From an uncultured Cytophagaceae bacterium (GTDB lineage Bacteria > Bacteroidota > Bacteroidia > Cytophagales > Spirosomataceae): 31,499 nt of DNA. Shown piece by piece: positions 23,226-31,414 of this stretch (the stretch's first letter is position 1; each line of letters opens with the position of its first letter). The translations under genes and the position numbers were made by a program. The notes below the pieces were generated by a model. That model was not told the DNA's origin. It ran no database searches and worked only from the letters and a program-made list of their open reading frames with translations. The DNA lies in assembly GCA_903837305.1 (NCBI GenBank), contig CAILUB010000185.1, positions 1-31,499 on the forward strand, written 5' to 3'.

Positions 23226-24317
23226 TTATTTTACGACTTCTTTGATTTCTACATCACCATCTGGTTTCACTTGAATGATACCGTTCGTAATCAAGGTATC
23301 TCCAATAGTTAAACCATCTAATATTTCAACCGTCTTATCACCGCGCGTTCCTAATGTCACTTTCGTGGAAACAGATTTGCCATTTTTAACGATGAATACC
23401 TTGTTACCTTTTGCCTCAGGAATCACCGATTCGGTCGGGATTAAAATGGCCGATCCTTTCGTTTTTAAGATCAAATTCACTTTCGCGAAGGCTCCTGGAA
23501 CTAATTGATTTCCAGGATTAGGTGCTTGCGCACGGATTTGCAAGGTTCTTGTCTGCGGGTCGATTTTCGGATCGATGGCGTAAACACGACCCGTAAAGGT
23601 CTTCTCCTCGTTCTCCGTCATAAATTCAATGGTTCCCCCATTTTTTACTTGAGTTGCATATTTTGCTGGGATAGAGAATTCAATTTTCGCTGGATTTGTA
23701 TTAGTCAGCGTTGCAATTTGCGTGCTTGGAGAGATATAACTTCCAGTACTTACATAACGGAATCCAATTCTGCCAGCAAACGGAGCACGTAAAGTTGTCT
23801 TTAAGATTTGGGCTTTTAGATCTTCGATGTCCGCTGAAATGGTATTGACCGAGTTTACGGCAATATCATACTCCCGTTGTGAGATGGCTTCTTTTTGAAG
23901 AAGAACTTTTTGGCGGGCCTCATTATCCTCTGCTAATTTCTTGTTGAAACCAAGTTTTCTAAGTCGCGCTTGTAAATCATCGTCATTGATACGTAGTAAA
24001 ACAGTGCCTTTAGCCACTACATCACCTTCTTTAATATTAAGTAAAATGATACGTCCAGCGATTTCCGAACGAATTTCGACCTCTTCATTAGGCAAAATAG
24101 ACCCCGTCGAGCTAATCATATCATCTAAACGAGTCGATTTTACTACCGTCACAATCACGGCTGTTTTGCCTCCTTTGCCCCCTGGGCCACCTTTTTCTTT
24201 CCCTTTTTCCTTCGTTTCAGCGGCGAAAAAAGTCTTTTTAATCTTCGGATAAAACGCCAAACCCAAGATCAAGGCAATGGTCAATAACGACAAGATAGTC
24301 TTCGTAATTTTATTCAT
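23226..24317 (-). CDS. RND efflux periplasmic adaptor (membrane fusion protein, AcrA-like)
   Basis: The adaptor bridges the RND pump to an outer-membrane channel. An N-terminal membrane anchor (KTILSLLTIALILGLAFYP, residues 6-24) has no lipobox Cys, so it is anchored by a helix, not lipid. A Lys/Gly-rich linker (about 36-51, KEKGKEKGGPGGKGGK) follows. Then come a lipoyl/barrel-sandwich domain (GSILPNEEVEIRSEIAGRIILLNIKEGDVV), a short helical hairpin (about 125-175), the second lipoyl half (LRAPFAGRIGFRYVSTGSYI) and beta-barrel and membrane-proximal domains ending at residue 363. Size and order are standard. The 62-base gap to the upstream regulator gene has no convincing promoter or terminator. 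Confidence 0.93.
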   Translation of the reverse strand: MNKITKTILSLLTIALILGLAFYPKIKKTFFAAETKEKGKEKGGPGGKGGKTAVIVTVVKSTRLDDMISSTGSILPNEEVEIRSEIAGRIILLNIKEGDVVAKGTVLLRINDDDLQARLRKLGFNKKLAEDNEARQKVLLQKEAISQREYDIAVNSVNTISADIEDLKAQILKTTLRAPFAGRIGFRYVSTGSYISPSTQIATLTNTNPAKIEFSIPAKYATQVKNGGTIEFMTENEEKTFTGRVYAIDPKIDPQTRTLQIRAQAPNPGNQLVPGAFAKVNLILKTKGSAILIPTESVIPEAKGNKVFIVKNGKSVSTKVTLGTRGDKTVEILDGLTIGDTLITNGIIQVKPDGDVEIKEVVK

Positions 24318-24379
24318 AGTAATAGGTTTTCATACTAAGGTAATCAAATCCAAGGAAAAGTTTACCCTAACTTATAGGC

Positions 24380-24862
24380 TTAATTGGTTAAAGAATTTGA
24401 AATCCAGGGCATAAAGTGCTCATTTTCCACTTCGTTCATGACGAAATGGCTCTGTGCATTGCCAATATTTTTTATGCTTGCTAATTTGTGCAATATGAAT
24501 TCGCGGTATTCATCCATATCTGCGACCACAATTTTAAGTAGAAAATCACTTTGGCCAGAGACGCAATAGCATTCTGCAACTTCTTCTAGGTTCATTACAT
24601 CCTTTTCGAATTGGTTCAAATACGCTGCAGCATGTTCTTTTAAAGAGATATCACAAAAGACCGTTAACATTTTGCCCAGTTTTGCTGGGTTAATCATCGC
24701 TCGGTATCCCGTAATCACACCTTCTTTTTCCATTCGTTTAATTCGCTCATGGATAGGAGTGGCGCTCATCCCTAGTCGTTGTGCCATCTCTTTATTAGAA
24801 AGAAACGCATCTTCGTGTAGGAAGGAGAGGATTTTTTTATCGATATCGTCTATTTTTGCCAT
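24380..24862 (-). CDS. Lrp/AsnC-family transcriptional regulator
   Basis: A 160-residue regulator. It has an N-terminal AsnC-type helix-turn-helix (IDDIDKKILSFLHEDAFLSN, then KEMAQRLGMSATPIHERIKRMEKEGVI, residues 3-52) and a C-terminal RAM/ligand-binding domain (AECYCVSGQSDFLLKIVVADMDEYREFILHKL). This family senses amino acids or related small molecules and forms octamers around DNA. The start is one base after the gldH stop, so it is in the same transcript. Its target is unknown. The RND genes immediately downstream are candidates by position only, though co-transcription with them would be an unusual control arrangement. Confidence 0.93.
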   Translation of the reverse strand: MAKIDDIDKKILSFLHEDAFLSNKEMAQRLGMSATPIHERIKRMEKEGVITGYRAMINPAKLGKMLTVFCDISLKEHAAAYLNQFEKDVMNLEEVAECYCVSGQSDFLLKIVVADMDEYREFILHKLASIKNIGNAQSHFVMNEVENEHFMPWISNSLTN

Positions 24863-24863
24863 G

Positions 24864-25352
24864 CTAGTTTTTTTCTAAAAGCAGTCCAATAGAAACCATT
24901 CCTTTTAGTGTATCCACCCGCATCGATTGTTCAATACGAATTTTGTAGGCCCCTTTTTTGGGAAATCTCAAAGCTGGATATACTAGGAATTTTTTTTCAT
25001 AAATATCGCCAAAACCGGCGCCTTTCGGCTTTCCCGTTTTAGGGTCATACAAAATTGCTTCAGCTAATCCCCTTTGGAGTGTTTTGTCGCTTTCATCTAA
25101 GATGCTAGGACTGAAATATAAATTGTAAAACGGGTAGGCGTTGTTTTGGCGCACCACCACATACAGGGCATAACTTGCGGAATCAACCGGAATTTGAACA
25201 TTAAATTGTGACGGTTGTTTTTGTACCCATCCAGATGTAGGAAAGTTATGAGACTCATCAATAACCACACTGGAATCACTACAGGCGAAAAACAACAGCT
25301 CCAATAGGAAAATGAATCCTAGACTAAGCTTCAGGGGTAGGCGCTGCACCAT
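24864..25352 (-). CDS. gldH: Gliding motility lipoprotein GldH
   Basis: GldH is a lipoprotein required for gliding in Flavobacterium johnsoniae. The 162-residue product starts at ATG 25352 with a lipoprotein signal peptide (MVQRLPLKLSLGFIFLLELL, then FFAC, lipidated Cys24). The family pattern follows: YALYVVVRQNNAYPFYNLYF, PKGAGFGDIYEKKFLVYP and LRFPKKGAYKIRIEQSMRVDTL. The frame is open 258 bases further upstream, but that stretch is a shadow of the Arg/Pro-rich repeat of ricT, so I use the start at the signal peptide. It overlaps the ricT end by 29 bases. Other gld/spr genes are not in the window, so the capacity to glide is suggested but not shown. Confidence 0.9.
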   Translation of the reverse strand: MVQRLPLKLSLGFIFLLELLFFACSDSSVVIDESHNFPTSGWVQKQPSQFNVQIPVDSASYALYVVVRQNNAYPFYNLYFSPSILDESDKTLQRGLAEAILYDPKTGKPKGAGFGDIYEKKFLVYPALRFPKKGAYKIRIEQSMRVDTLKGMVSIGLLLEKN

Positions 25353-26763
25353 CTCTCGGAGGTCTTGGTTTAAACTTCTTTTTCTTCTTGAATGGTTTAG
25401 GAGTGGCCGTTCCACCATCGGCTGCTGGCGTACTTCCCTCCGGTCGATTTTGTCCTTCCGAACGAGGTCCGCGTTCTTGTCCCTCTGGTCTCGGTCCACG
25501 ATTTTCACCTTCCGGTCTCGGCGGACGAGGTCCTCGATCAGGACGAGGTCCTCTATCAGAACGTGGCCCGCGGTCTTGCCCTTCAGCACGTGGTCCGCGA
25601 TTTCCGCCATCGCGATTACCTCTGTTATTTCGGTTGTTGCGATTGCCTGATTTAGCCCCGCCGTATTTCTTGTCCATCCGCTCTAAATCAGAGTTTAGCT
25701 CAGACAGGGTAGGTTTCTCCACCGCTGGAGCATCTGGATTCAGATCCTCAAACGACTCCGGAATGATTCCCTTCTTATTTAAATCGACAATTTCTGCGAC
25801 GCGATCACAGCTTACTGGAATCCAGATGGCTTCTTCGCCTACAATCCCGAACCACATCATCCGCTTGAAGATATCTGTCTTCTGAAGGATAGCTTCTCCA
25901 CGTTTCGTTTTTAAGCGACCCTCTATCGTAGGAATACTTTTTAAGGCATCCATGTAGGTCTCTAACTCGTAGTTCAAGCAGCATTTTAAACGACCGCATT
26001 GGCCACTTAGTTTGACTGGATTCAGTGATAAATTTTGGTAACGAGCCGCTGAGGTGGTCACGTTTTTGAAATCAGTTAACCAGGTCGAACAACATAATTC
26101 GCGACCACAAACCCCGATTCCGCCTAATCTACCAGCCTCTTGACGAAGAGATATCTGCTTCATCTCGACGCGAATCTTGAATTCGGTGGCTAGTAGTTTG
26201 ATTAGTTCACGGAAATCGACGCGGTCTTCTGATGAATAATAGAAGATCGCTTTGGCCCCATCGGATTGGAATTCCACATCCGAAAGTTTCATATTCAGCT
26301 TCAAGTCGCTGATGATTTGACGACCACGGTACATTGTGGGTAGGTCACGTGCCATTGCTTGCTCGTGCTTTTCGATGTCTTTTTCTGTCGCTAGACGGAA
26401 GATGTTTTTAACCTTATCGTCATCTTTGATGTTCTTCTTCAGCAATTGGAGACGAACGAGTTCTCCTTGTAGGGAAACTACGCCTAACTGCGTTCCGCTG
26501 CTCGAATCGACCATAACTGAGTCTCCCGTATGTAGTTCTAATTGATCTGCGTTACGGAAATACTCTTTTCTTCCCCCTTTGAATTTCACTTCCACAATGT
26601 GGTAGCGTTGAAAAGAAGGTACGTCTAAGTCTGATAACCAGTCAAAAACGTTCATTTTATTGCAACCACCTGAGCCACAACCGCCATTACTTTGGCAGCC
26701 TTTTACCTCTCCGCTAGTGCTGGTAGAGCCACATGACCCACTGGAACACGATTTACATGCCAT
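25324..26763 (-). CDS. ricT: PSP1-domain protein, RicT/YaaT-like
   Basis: A 479-residue protein in three parts. Residues 1-36 are a Cys/Gly/Ser-rich tail with six cysteines (3, 6, 11, 23, 29, 34). The PSP1 core (about 50-290) holds two CxxxxCC-like clusters, Cys219/224/225 (GVCGRELCCSTWL) and Cys256/261/262 (GQCGRLKCCLNYE). Residues about 370-479 are a low-complexity Arg/Gly/Pro and Lys/Pro tail. In Bacillus, RicT joins RicA and RicF in an iron-sulfur complex that affects RNase Y and RNA processing; whether the Bacteroidota protein does the same is inference. The start overlaps the purD end by 11 bases and the end overlaps gldH by 29. From memory, RicT-GldH adjacency is common in this phylum. 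Confidence 0.88.
   Translation of the reverse strand: MACKSCSSGSCGSTSTSGEVKGCQSNGGCGSGGCNKMNVFDWLSDLDVPSFQRYHIVEVKFKGGRKEYFRNADQLELHTGDSVMVDSSSGTQLGVVSLQGELVRLQLLKKNIKDDDKVKNIFRLATEKDIEKHEQAMARDLPTMYRGRQIISDLKLNMKLSDVEFQSDGAKAIFYYSSEDRVDFRELIKLLATEFKIRVEMKQISLRQEAGRLGGIGVCGRELCCSTWLTDFKNVTTSAARYQNLSLNPVKLSGQCGRLKCCLNYELETYMDALKSIPTIEGRLKTKRGEAILQKTDIFKRMMWFGIVGEEAIWIPVSCDRVAEIVDLNKKGIIPESFEDLNPDAPAVEKPTLSELNSDLERMDKKYGGAKSGNRNNRNNRGNRDGGNRGPRAEGQDRGPRSDRGPRPDRGPRPPRPEGENRGPRPEGQERGPRSEGQNRPEGSTPAADGGTATPKPFKKKKKFKPRPPRDGAAPTPEA
25435..25647 (-). repeat. Degenerate tandem repeat encoding RGPR-type units in RicT
   Basis: Codons for RicT residues about 373-443 are a run of imperfect units such as RGPRPDRGPRPPRPEGENRG. 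The DNA repeats related words (CGAGGTCC, GGTCCACG, CCTTCCGGTCTCGG) and is GC-richer than its surroundings. It explains long spurious open frames on both strands here. Such R/G/P tails are typical of RNA-binding or disordered regions; unit number may vary between strains. Confidence 0.8.
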
Positions 26764-28039
26764 ATCTTAATACATCTAATCCGATGTCTCTTCTAAAGTT
26801 TTTACCTTCGAATTGGATGGTTTGGGCGGCCTTTTGTGATTTTTGGATCGCTCTTTCCAAGGTATTCGAAGTTCCAGTTAAGGCCATAACTCGGCCGCCA
26901 CTGGTGATAATTTCGCCATCTTTTGACGTCGTACCTGCGTGGAAAACGATCGCGTCCTCCACTTTTTCAACCCCTGTTAATACATCGCCTTTGCGGTATT
27001 CCTCTGGATAACCTCCTGCCACTAACATGGTTGTTACGGCATATTGGTCCAAAATGGAAATTTTTTGTTCGCTCAGCGTGCCATTAGAGGCTGCAATTAG
27101 CAAAGATAGGAAATCTGATTCGATTCTAGGTAAAACTACCTCCGTTTCAGGGTCCCCCATTCTAGCGTTGTATTCGATGACATAAGGCTCGCCTTCGTGG
27201 TTCATTAAACCGATGAAGATGAATCCTTTGTAGTCTATATTTTCTGCTTTCAAGCCTTTCACAGTAGGTTCAATAACCTTTTGCTTCACGACCTCCATAA
27301 ACTTAGCGTTTGCGAATGGAACGGGAGAAACGGCACCCATACCACCGGTATTTAAACCTTCGTCGTTTTCTCCAATGCGCTTGTAATCTTTCGCCTCAGG
27401 TAAAACCACATAGTTTTCGCCATCGGTTAAAACGAAAACGGATAATTCGATTCCACGAAGGAATTGCTCGATCACCACTTTGGAACTTGCATCACCGAAC
27501 TTCGCGTCTAAGAGCATCTCATTTAAAGCTGTCTCCGCCTCCGCCAAAGTCAAAGCGATAATGACTCCTTTTCCTGCCGCTAATCCGTCTGCTTTCAATA
27601 CGATGGGTAAGGATTGTGTCTGCAAATAGGCCAGACCGTCCGCGATGGTGTCCTTCGTGAAGGTTTGGGATGCAGCAGTTGGTATGCCGTATTTGTGCAT
27701 GAAGTTCTTAGAGAAATCCTTGCTACCTTCGATTTGGGCACCTTCTGCACCTGGTCCCACGATTCCTACGTGTTTCAGGTCAGATTGAGATTCGATGAAA
27801 TCGCGTATCCCTTTTACCAATGGTTCTTCAGGACCCACCACCACTAATCCAATGTCATGTGTTCGAATGGCCGCGGCGATTCCTTCGAAATCGGTCACGC
27901 CGATGGCTAAATTAGTGCCGCATTGTGCGGTTCCCGGATTACCCGGTGCAATGTATAAATTACCTAGGATAGGGCTTTGGCTAATCTTCCAAGAAAATGC
28001 GTGTTCACGGCCTCCTGCACCTAAAATTAAAACGTTCAT
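26753..28039 (-). CDS. purD: Phosphoribosylamine-glycine ligase (GAR synthetase)
   Basis: PurD joins glycine to phosphoribosylamine with ATP, the second step of purine synthesis. The 428-residue length is standard. Signatures: MNVLILGAGGREHAFSWKI at the start, VVVGPEEPLVKGI, an ATP-grasp core with VLKADGLAAGKGVIIA and VVIEQFLRGIELSVFVLTDG, EYNARMGDPETEVVLPR, and a C-terminal domain ending RRDIGLDVLRYGM. It is 7 bases behind recQ and overlaps the ricT start by 11 bases. No other pur gene is adjacent, so purine control of this unit is not apparent. Confidence 0.97.
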   Translation of the reverse strand: MNVLILGAGGREHAFSWKISQSPILGNLYIAPGNPGTAQCGTNLAIGVTDFEGIAAAIRTHDIGLVVVGPEEPLVKGIRDFIESQSDLKHVGIVGPGAEGAQIEGSKDFSKNFMHKYGIPTAASQTFTKDTIADGLAYLQTQSLPIVLKADGLAAGKGVIIALTLAEAETALNEMLLDAKFGDASSKVVIEQFLRGIELSVFVLTDGENYVVLPEAKDYKRIGENDEGLNTGGMGAVSPVPFANAKFMEVVKQKVIEPTVKGLKAENIDYKGFIFIGLMNHEGEPYVIEYNARMGDPETEVVLPRIESDFLSLLIAASNGTLSEQKISILDQYAVTTMLVAGGYPEEYRKGDVLTGVEKVEDAIVFHAGTTSKDGEIITSGGRVMALTGTSNTLERAIQKSQKAAQTIQFEGKNFRRDIGLDVLRYGM

Positions 28040-28046
28040 ATGTTGA

Positions 28047-30362
28047 TTAATTGGCTAATTCACTCAAAAATTTAATGCGCATTAAACGAAGTTCTTCTTC
28101 TGTTACGTCTTCGATATCACAATTTTCCAAGGCCTCTATGATGTCATCACTATCCGCAGACATGAAGTATTCGTAGATTTCTTCTTGTTTATCAAGCTCA
28201 ATGACTTGATTAATATAGTAATCCAGGTTTAATTTCGTACCCGAGAAGCAAATGGTTTCAATCTCTTCGATTAATTCCGCCATGCTCACTTCTTTCTGTT
28301 CTGCGATCAGGTCTAAATCGATTTTTCGATCGACCTGTTGGATAATGTAAATCTTGATTTTGGACTTATTGACCGTTGATTTTACGACCACTTCTTTCGC
28401 CGTTTCGATCTCGTTTTCTTCTACGTAACGATTAATCACATCGAGGAATGGCTTACCGAATTTCACGACTTTACCCATTCCCACGCCGTTGATTTGGGCC
28501 ATTTCGTCCTGTGTAGTCGGATAAGTAGTGGCCATCTCTTCCAAAGAAGGATCTTGGAAAATCACATAGGGAGGTAAATTTTTCTCCTTCGCGATCTTCT
28601 TGCGGAGGGTTTTAAGTATGTCAAAGAGGGCGTCATCATAGGCTTTGGCCCCTAAAGCAGCTCCCTCGTCCTCATTTTCAGCGGGCTCCGCCTCTTTCTC
28701 GTAATCGTGGTCTTTGTAGAACGTAATAGGGAAGGATTCCTTCAAGAAAGCTTGTCCTGAAGCGCTTAAACGAAGAACGCCGTAGTTTTCGATGTCCTTA
28801 TCCAATAGCCCGAAAATGGCCATTTGCTTAATGAACGAAATCCAAGCCGATTTTTCATCTTCGATAGGCACCGGTTTTGATGCTGTTTTGCGCATCTTCG
28901 GCTTCTTCGGAACATCCTCGTCTCCGTCTTCATCCTCGTCCTCTTCGTCTTCTTCATCTACCTCAGGACTAATCCATGAAACCGTTTTTCCAGCACCAAA
29001 CAAGGATAATTTTTCCTGTTCGTGACTCTGAATGAAGGAATTTGATTTACCTTCCAAGAAGTCAGCGATGTGTTCTGCATCGAATTGTTCGCCGGTTTGT
29101 TGTACCGCTTGTAAGACCAGACTTACTTCGTCTTCAGCTTTGAATGTTGGGGTCGGATGTAGGCAATTGTCACAGAAACCACAGTTTTCAGCCATATGCT
29201 CCCCAAAATAGTGAAGCAATTGCTTGCGACGGCAAACACCTAAATTCGTATAGTAGACCATTTCGGACAAAAGAATTTTGGCATTCTCCTTCTCCGTAAC
29301 GGCCTTATCTTTATTAAACTTGTCTAATTTCAGGATGTCATCGTAGGTGTAGAACAAGATACATGTCCCATCTAACCCATCGCGACCTGCGCGCCCTGTT
29401 TCCTGGTAATACCCTTCTAACGACTTAGGAGCGTCATAGTGAATCACAAAACGCACATCCGGCTTATCAATACCCATCCCAAAAGCAATCGTCGCGACCA
29501 TCACATCTACTTCCTCATTCAAGAAAGCTTCTTGGTTCGACATACGTACTTGTGGCTCTAAACCTGCGTGGTAGGGAAGGGCTTTCACGCTATTCACGTG
29601 CAATAATTCTGCAATTTCCTCTACCCGCTTTCTCGAAAGGCAATAAATAATACCCGCCTTGCCGTTATGCGACTTAATGAAACGGATTAATTGCTTGTCA
29701 ATATCCTTCTTCGAACGGATCTCATAATAGAGGTTCTTGCGATTAAAAGAGGACTTAAAAACAGTCGCATCTTCTAGATTTAAGGTCTTTTGAATATCGA
29801 TTTGCACCTTAGGAGTAGCCGTCGCCGTTAGAGCGATGATGGGCATTTTCTCATCAATGGTCTCGATGATGGTGCGAATTTTACGGTATTCTGGTCTAAA
29901 ATCGTGTCCCCATTCAGAGATACAATGTGCCTCGTCGATCGCGACGAAGGAGATTTTAGCCTGTTTTAGGAAGTTTAGGTTCTCTTGTTTGTTGAGTGAT
30001 TCCGGGGCGATGTACAATAACTTAACAGCTCCGGAGACAACCTCTGCTTTCACGCGATTGATTTCAGCACGGGTTAGCGAAGAGTTTAGGAACTGTGCAT
30101 TAATGCCAAAAGCCACCATTTGATCTACTTGATTCTTCATCAAGGCAATCAAAGGCGAGATCACAATTGCCGTTCCTTCCATCACAATCGCAGGTAATTG
30201 ATAGCAAAGCGACTTGCCTGCGCCTGTAGGCATTAACACAAAACTGTTTTTGCCTTGGATGGTATTCAGAATGATGGCTTCTTGCTCCCCCCGAAATTGG
30301 CTAAATCCAAAGGTTTTTTTTAGCTGTTCCTTCAAGCTATCGATGGTCATTGGATGGGGCAT
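28047..30362 (-). CDS. recQ: ATP-dependent DNA helicase RecQ
   Basis: RecQ unwinds DNA 3' to 5' in recombination and fork repair. Domains in the 771-residue protein: DEAH helicase with Walker A MPTGAGKS (44-51) and DEAHCISEWGHDFRPEY (143 on), motif VI QETGRAGRDG (320-329), four zinc cysteines (Cys377, 394, 397, 400), RQC winged helix (about 405-545), HRDC (about 577-655) and a C-terminal helical region (656-771) resembling the HTH_40 extension of long RecQ proteins. The RQC domain is interrupted by an acidic stretch at about 467-483 followed by a basic patch, PKKPKMRKTASK. The start could instead be the Met at residue 5 (30350). It begins the tight minus-strand run leading to purD. Confidence 0.95.
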   Translation of the reverse strand: MPHPMTIDSLKEQLKKTFGFSQFRGEQEAIILNTIQGKNSFVLMPTGAGKSLCYQLPAIVMEGTAIVISPLIALMKNQVDQMVAFGINAQFLNSSLTRAEINRVKAEVVSGAVKLLYIAPESLNKQENLNFLKQAKISFVAIDEAHCISEWGHDFRPEYRKIRTIIETIDEKMPIIALTATATPKVQIDIQKTLNLEDATVFKSSFNRKNLYYEIRSKKDIDKQLIRFIKSHNGKAGIIYCLSRKRVEEIAELLHVNSVKALPYHAGLEPQVRMSNQEAFLNEEVDVMVATIAFGMGIDKPDVRFVIHYDAPKSLEGYYQETGRAGRDGLDGTCILFYTYDDILKLDKFNKDKAVTEKENAKILLSEMVYYTNLGVCRRKQLLHYFGEHMAENCGFCDNCLHPTPTFKAEDEVSLVLQAVQQTGEQFDAEHIADFLEGKSNSFIQSHEQEKLSLFGAGKTVSWISPEVDEEDEEDEDEDGDEDVPKKPKMRKTASKPVPIEDEKSAWISFIKQMAIFGLLDKDIENYGVLRLSASGQAFLKESFPITFYKDHDYEKEAEPAENEDEGAALGAKAYDDALFDILKTLRKKIAKEKNLPPYVIFQDPSLEEMATTYPTTQDEMAQINGVGMGKVVKFGKPFLDVINRYVEENEIETAKEVVVKSTVNKSKIKIYIIQQVDRKIDLDLIAEQKEVSMAELIEEIETICFSGTKLNLDYYINQVIELDKQEEIYEYFMSADSDDIIEALENCDIEDVTEEELRLMRIKFLSELAN

Positions 30363-30389
30363 ATATTGATTAATGTGTTGTTTCGGCGA

Positions 30390-30422
30390 TTGTTAAAGTC
30401 TGAGGGCTTCTACTTATCTTTG
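30390..30422 (+). promoter_or_regulatory. Candidate promoter for the KdsD-type isomerase gene
   Basis: TTG (30390-30392) is followed after 22 bases by TATCTTTG (30415-30422), an exact match to the Bacteroidota TTG-N17-23-TAnnTTTG promoter. Initiation would fall near 30429, leaving only about 14 bases of leader before the TTG start at 30443. It lies in the 80-base divergent region shared with recQ. Confidence 0.65.
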
Positions 30423-30442
30423 CCCTACAAATTCTTCTAAGA

Positions 30443-31411
30443 TTGAAATTAAGCAAAAATATCCAATCCACAGCAAAAAAAGTTTTAACTCAGGAAGCAG
30501 AGGCCATTCTGCAAGTGAGCGCCGGAATTAATTCGGATTTTGAGGCTTGTGTGGAACATTTGTTGAGCATTCCTGGTCGCATTGTCTTTACCGGGATTGG
30601 TAAATCTGCCATTATTGCGCAGAAAATTGTAGCCACGATGAATTCTACCGGAACGCCAGCTTTGTTTATGCACGCGGCGGATGCGATTCACGGGGATTTA
30701 GGGATGATTCAGGAGGGAGATGCGGTGATTTGTATTTCGAAGTCAGGTGATACGCCTGAAATTAAAGTGTTAGTACCTTTGATAAAGCGCCTGAAAGTGA
30801 AGTTAATTGCGATGGTGTCGAATAAGAACTCCTATTTAGGTCAGCAGTCTGACTATATTTTACACGCTTTGGCAGACCAGGAGGCGGATTTATTGAATCT
30901 GGCACCTACGACATCCACGACGGTAGCCTTGGCTTTAGGCGATGCTTTAGCGGTTTGTTTGTTAGAATGTAAAGGATTTACTGCGGATGATTTTGCCAAA
31001 TACCATCCAGGAGGCGCCCTCGGCAAACGCCTCTATTTAAAAGTGGGCGATATTTATCCAATCCACGATTTTCCAGCGATCTCCCACACGGCCTCCATTC
31101 AGGACGCGATTCACGAGATTTCGTCTAAGCGTTTAGGAGCGACGGCGGTATTAGATGGGAAAGGGGATTTAGTAGGAATTATCACGGATGGCGACGTTCG
31201 CCGGACTTTAGAGAACTCGAAAGATTGGTCTACCATCGTTTTATCGGATATGATGAATACTACGCCTAAGACAATTGATGCGGAGGCATTTGCCACCGAG
31301 GCTTTGGCCATTATGCAAAGCAAAAATATCACACAGTTGGTAGTGACAGCAAATAAAAAGGCCGTGGGATTTGTACATCTCCACGACCTTTTGAAAGAGG
31401 GTATCGTCTAA
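30443..31411 (+). CDS. kdsD: KpsF/GutQ/KdsD-family arabinose-5-phosphate isomerase
   Basis: This enzyme interconverts ribulose 5-phosphate and arabinose 5-phosphate, the first step toward Kdo, an inner-core LPS sugar. An SIS domain covers about residues 35-170 (VFTGIGKSAIIAQKIVATMN, then HAADAIHGDLGM and CISKSGDTPEI). The family signature HPGGALGKRL follows, then two CBS domains (about 205-322, e.g. GIITDGDVRRTLE). The start is TTG 30443: no ATG occurs before the SIS domain, and the promoter-like element ends just upstream. Length 322 is typical. With LptD in the same window, it supports an LPS-making outer membrane. Its stop is three bases from the convergent next gene. Confidence 0.92.
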   Translation: MKLSKNIQSTAKKVLTQEAEAILQVSAGINSDFEACVEHLLSIPGRIVFTGIGKSAIIAQKIVATMNSTGTPALFMHAADAIHGDLGMIQEGDAVICISKSGDTPEIKVLVPLIKRLKVKLIAMVSNKNSYLGQQSDYILHALADQEADLLNLAPTTSTTVALALGDALAVCLLECKGFTADDFAKYHPGGALGKRLYLKVGDIYPIHDFPAISHTASIQDAIHEISSKRLGATAVLDGKGDLVGIITDGDVRRTLENSKDWSTIVLSDMMNTTPKTIDAEAFATEALAIMQSKNITQLVVTANKKAVGFVHLHDLLKEGIV

Positions 31412-31414
31412 AAA

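Noticed and set aside
25353..25610. N-terminal extension of the gldH frame by 86 residues
   Set aside because: It is the shifted frame of the ricT repeat, full of charged low-complexity sequence; the lipoprotein signal peptide begins at 25352.
25388..25885. Long plus-strand open frame rich in Gly, Pro, Arg and Ser opposite ricT
   Set aside because: It is the antisense shadow of the RGPR repeat and PSP1 core; composition follows the repeat and there is no family match.
28792..29025. Serine-rich plus-strand frame inside recQ
   Set aside because: It is the complement of the Asp/Glu codon run in RecQ and has no independent support.
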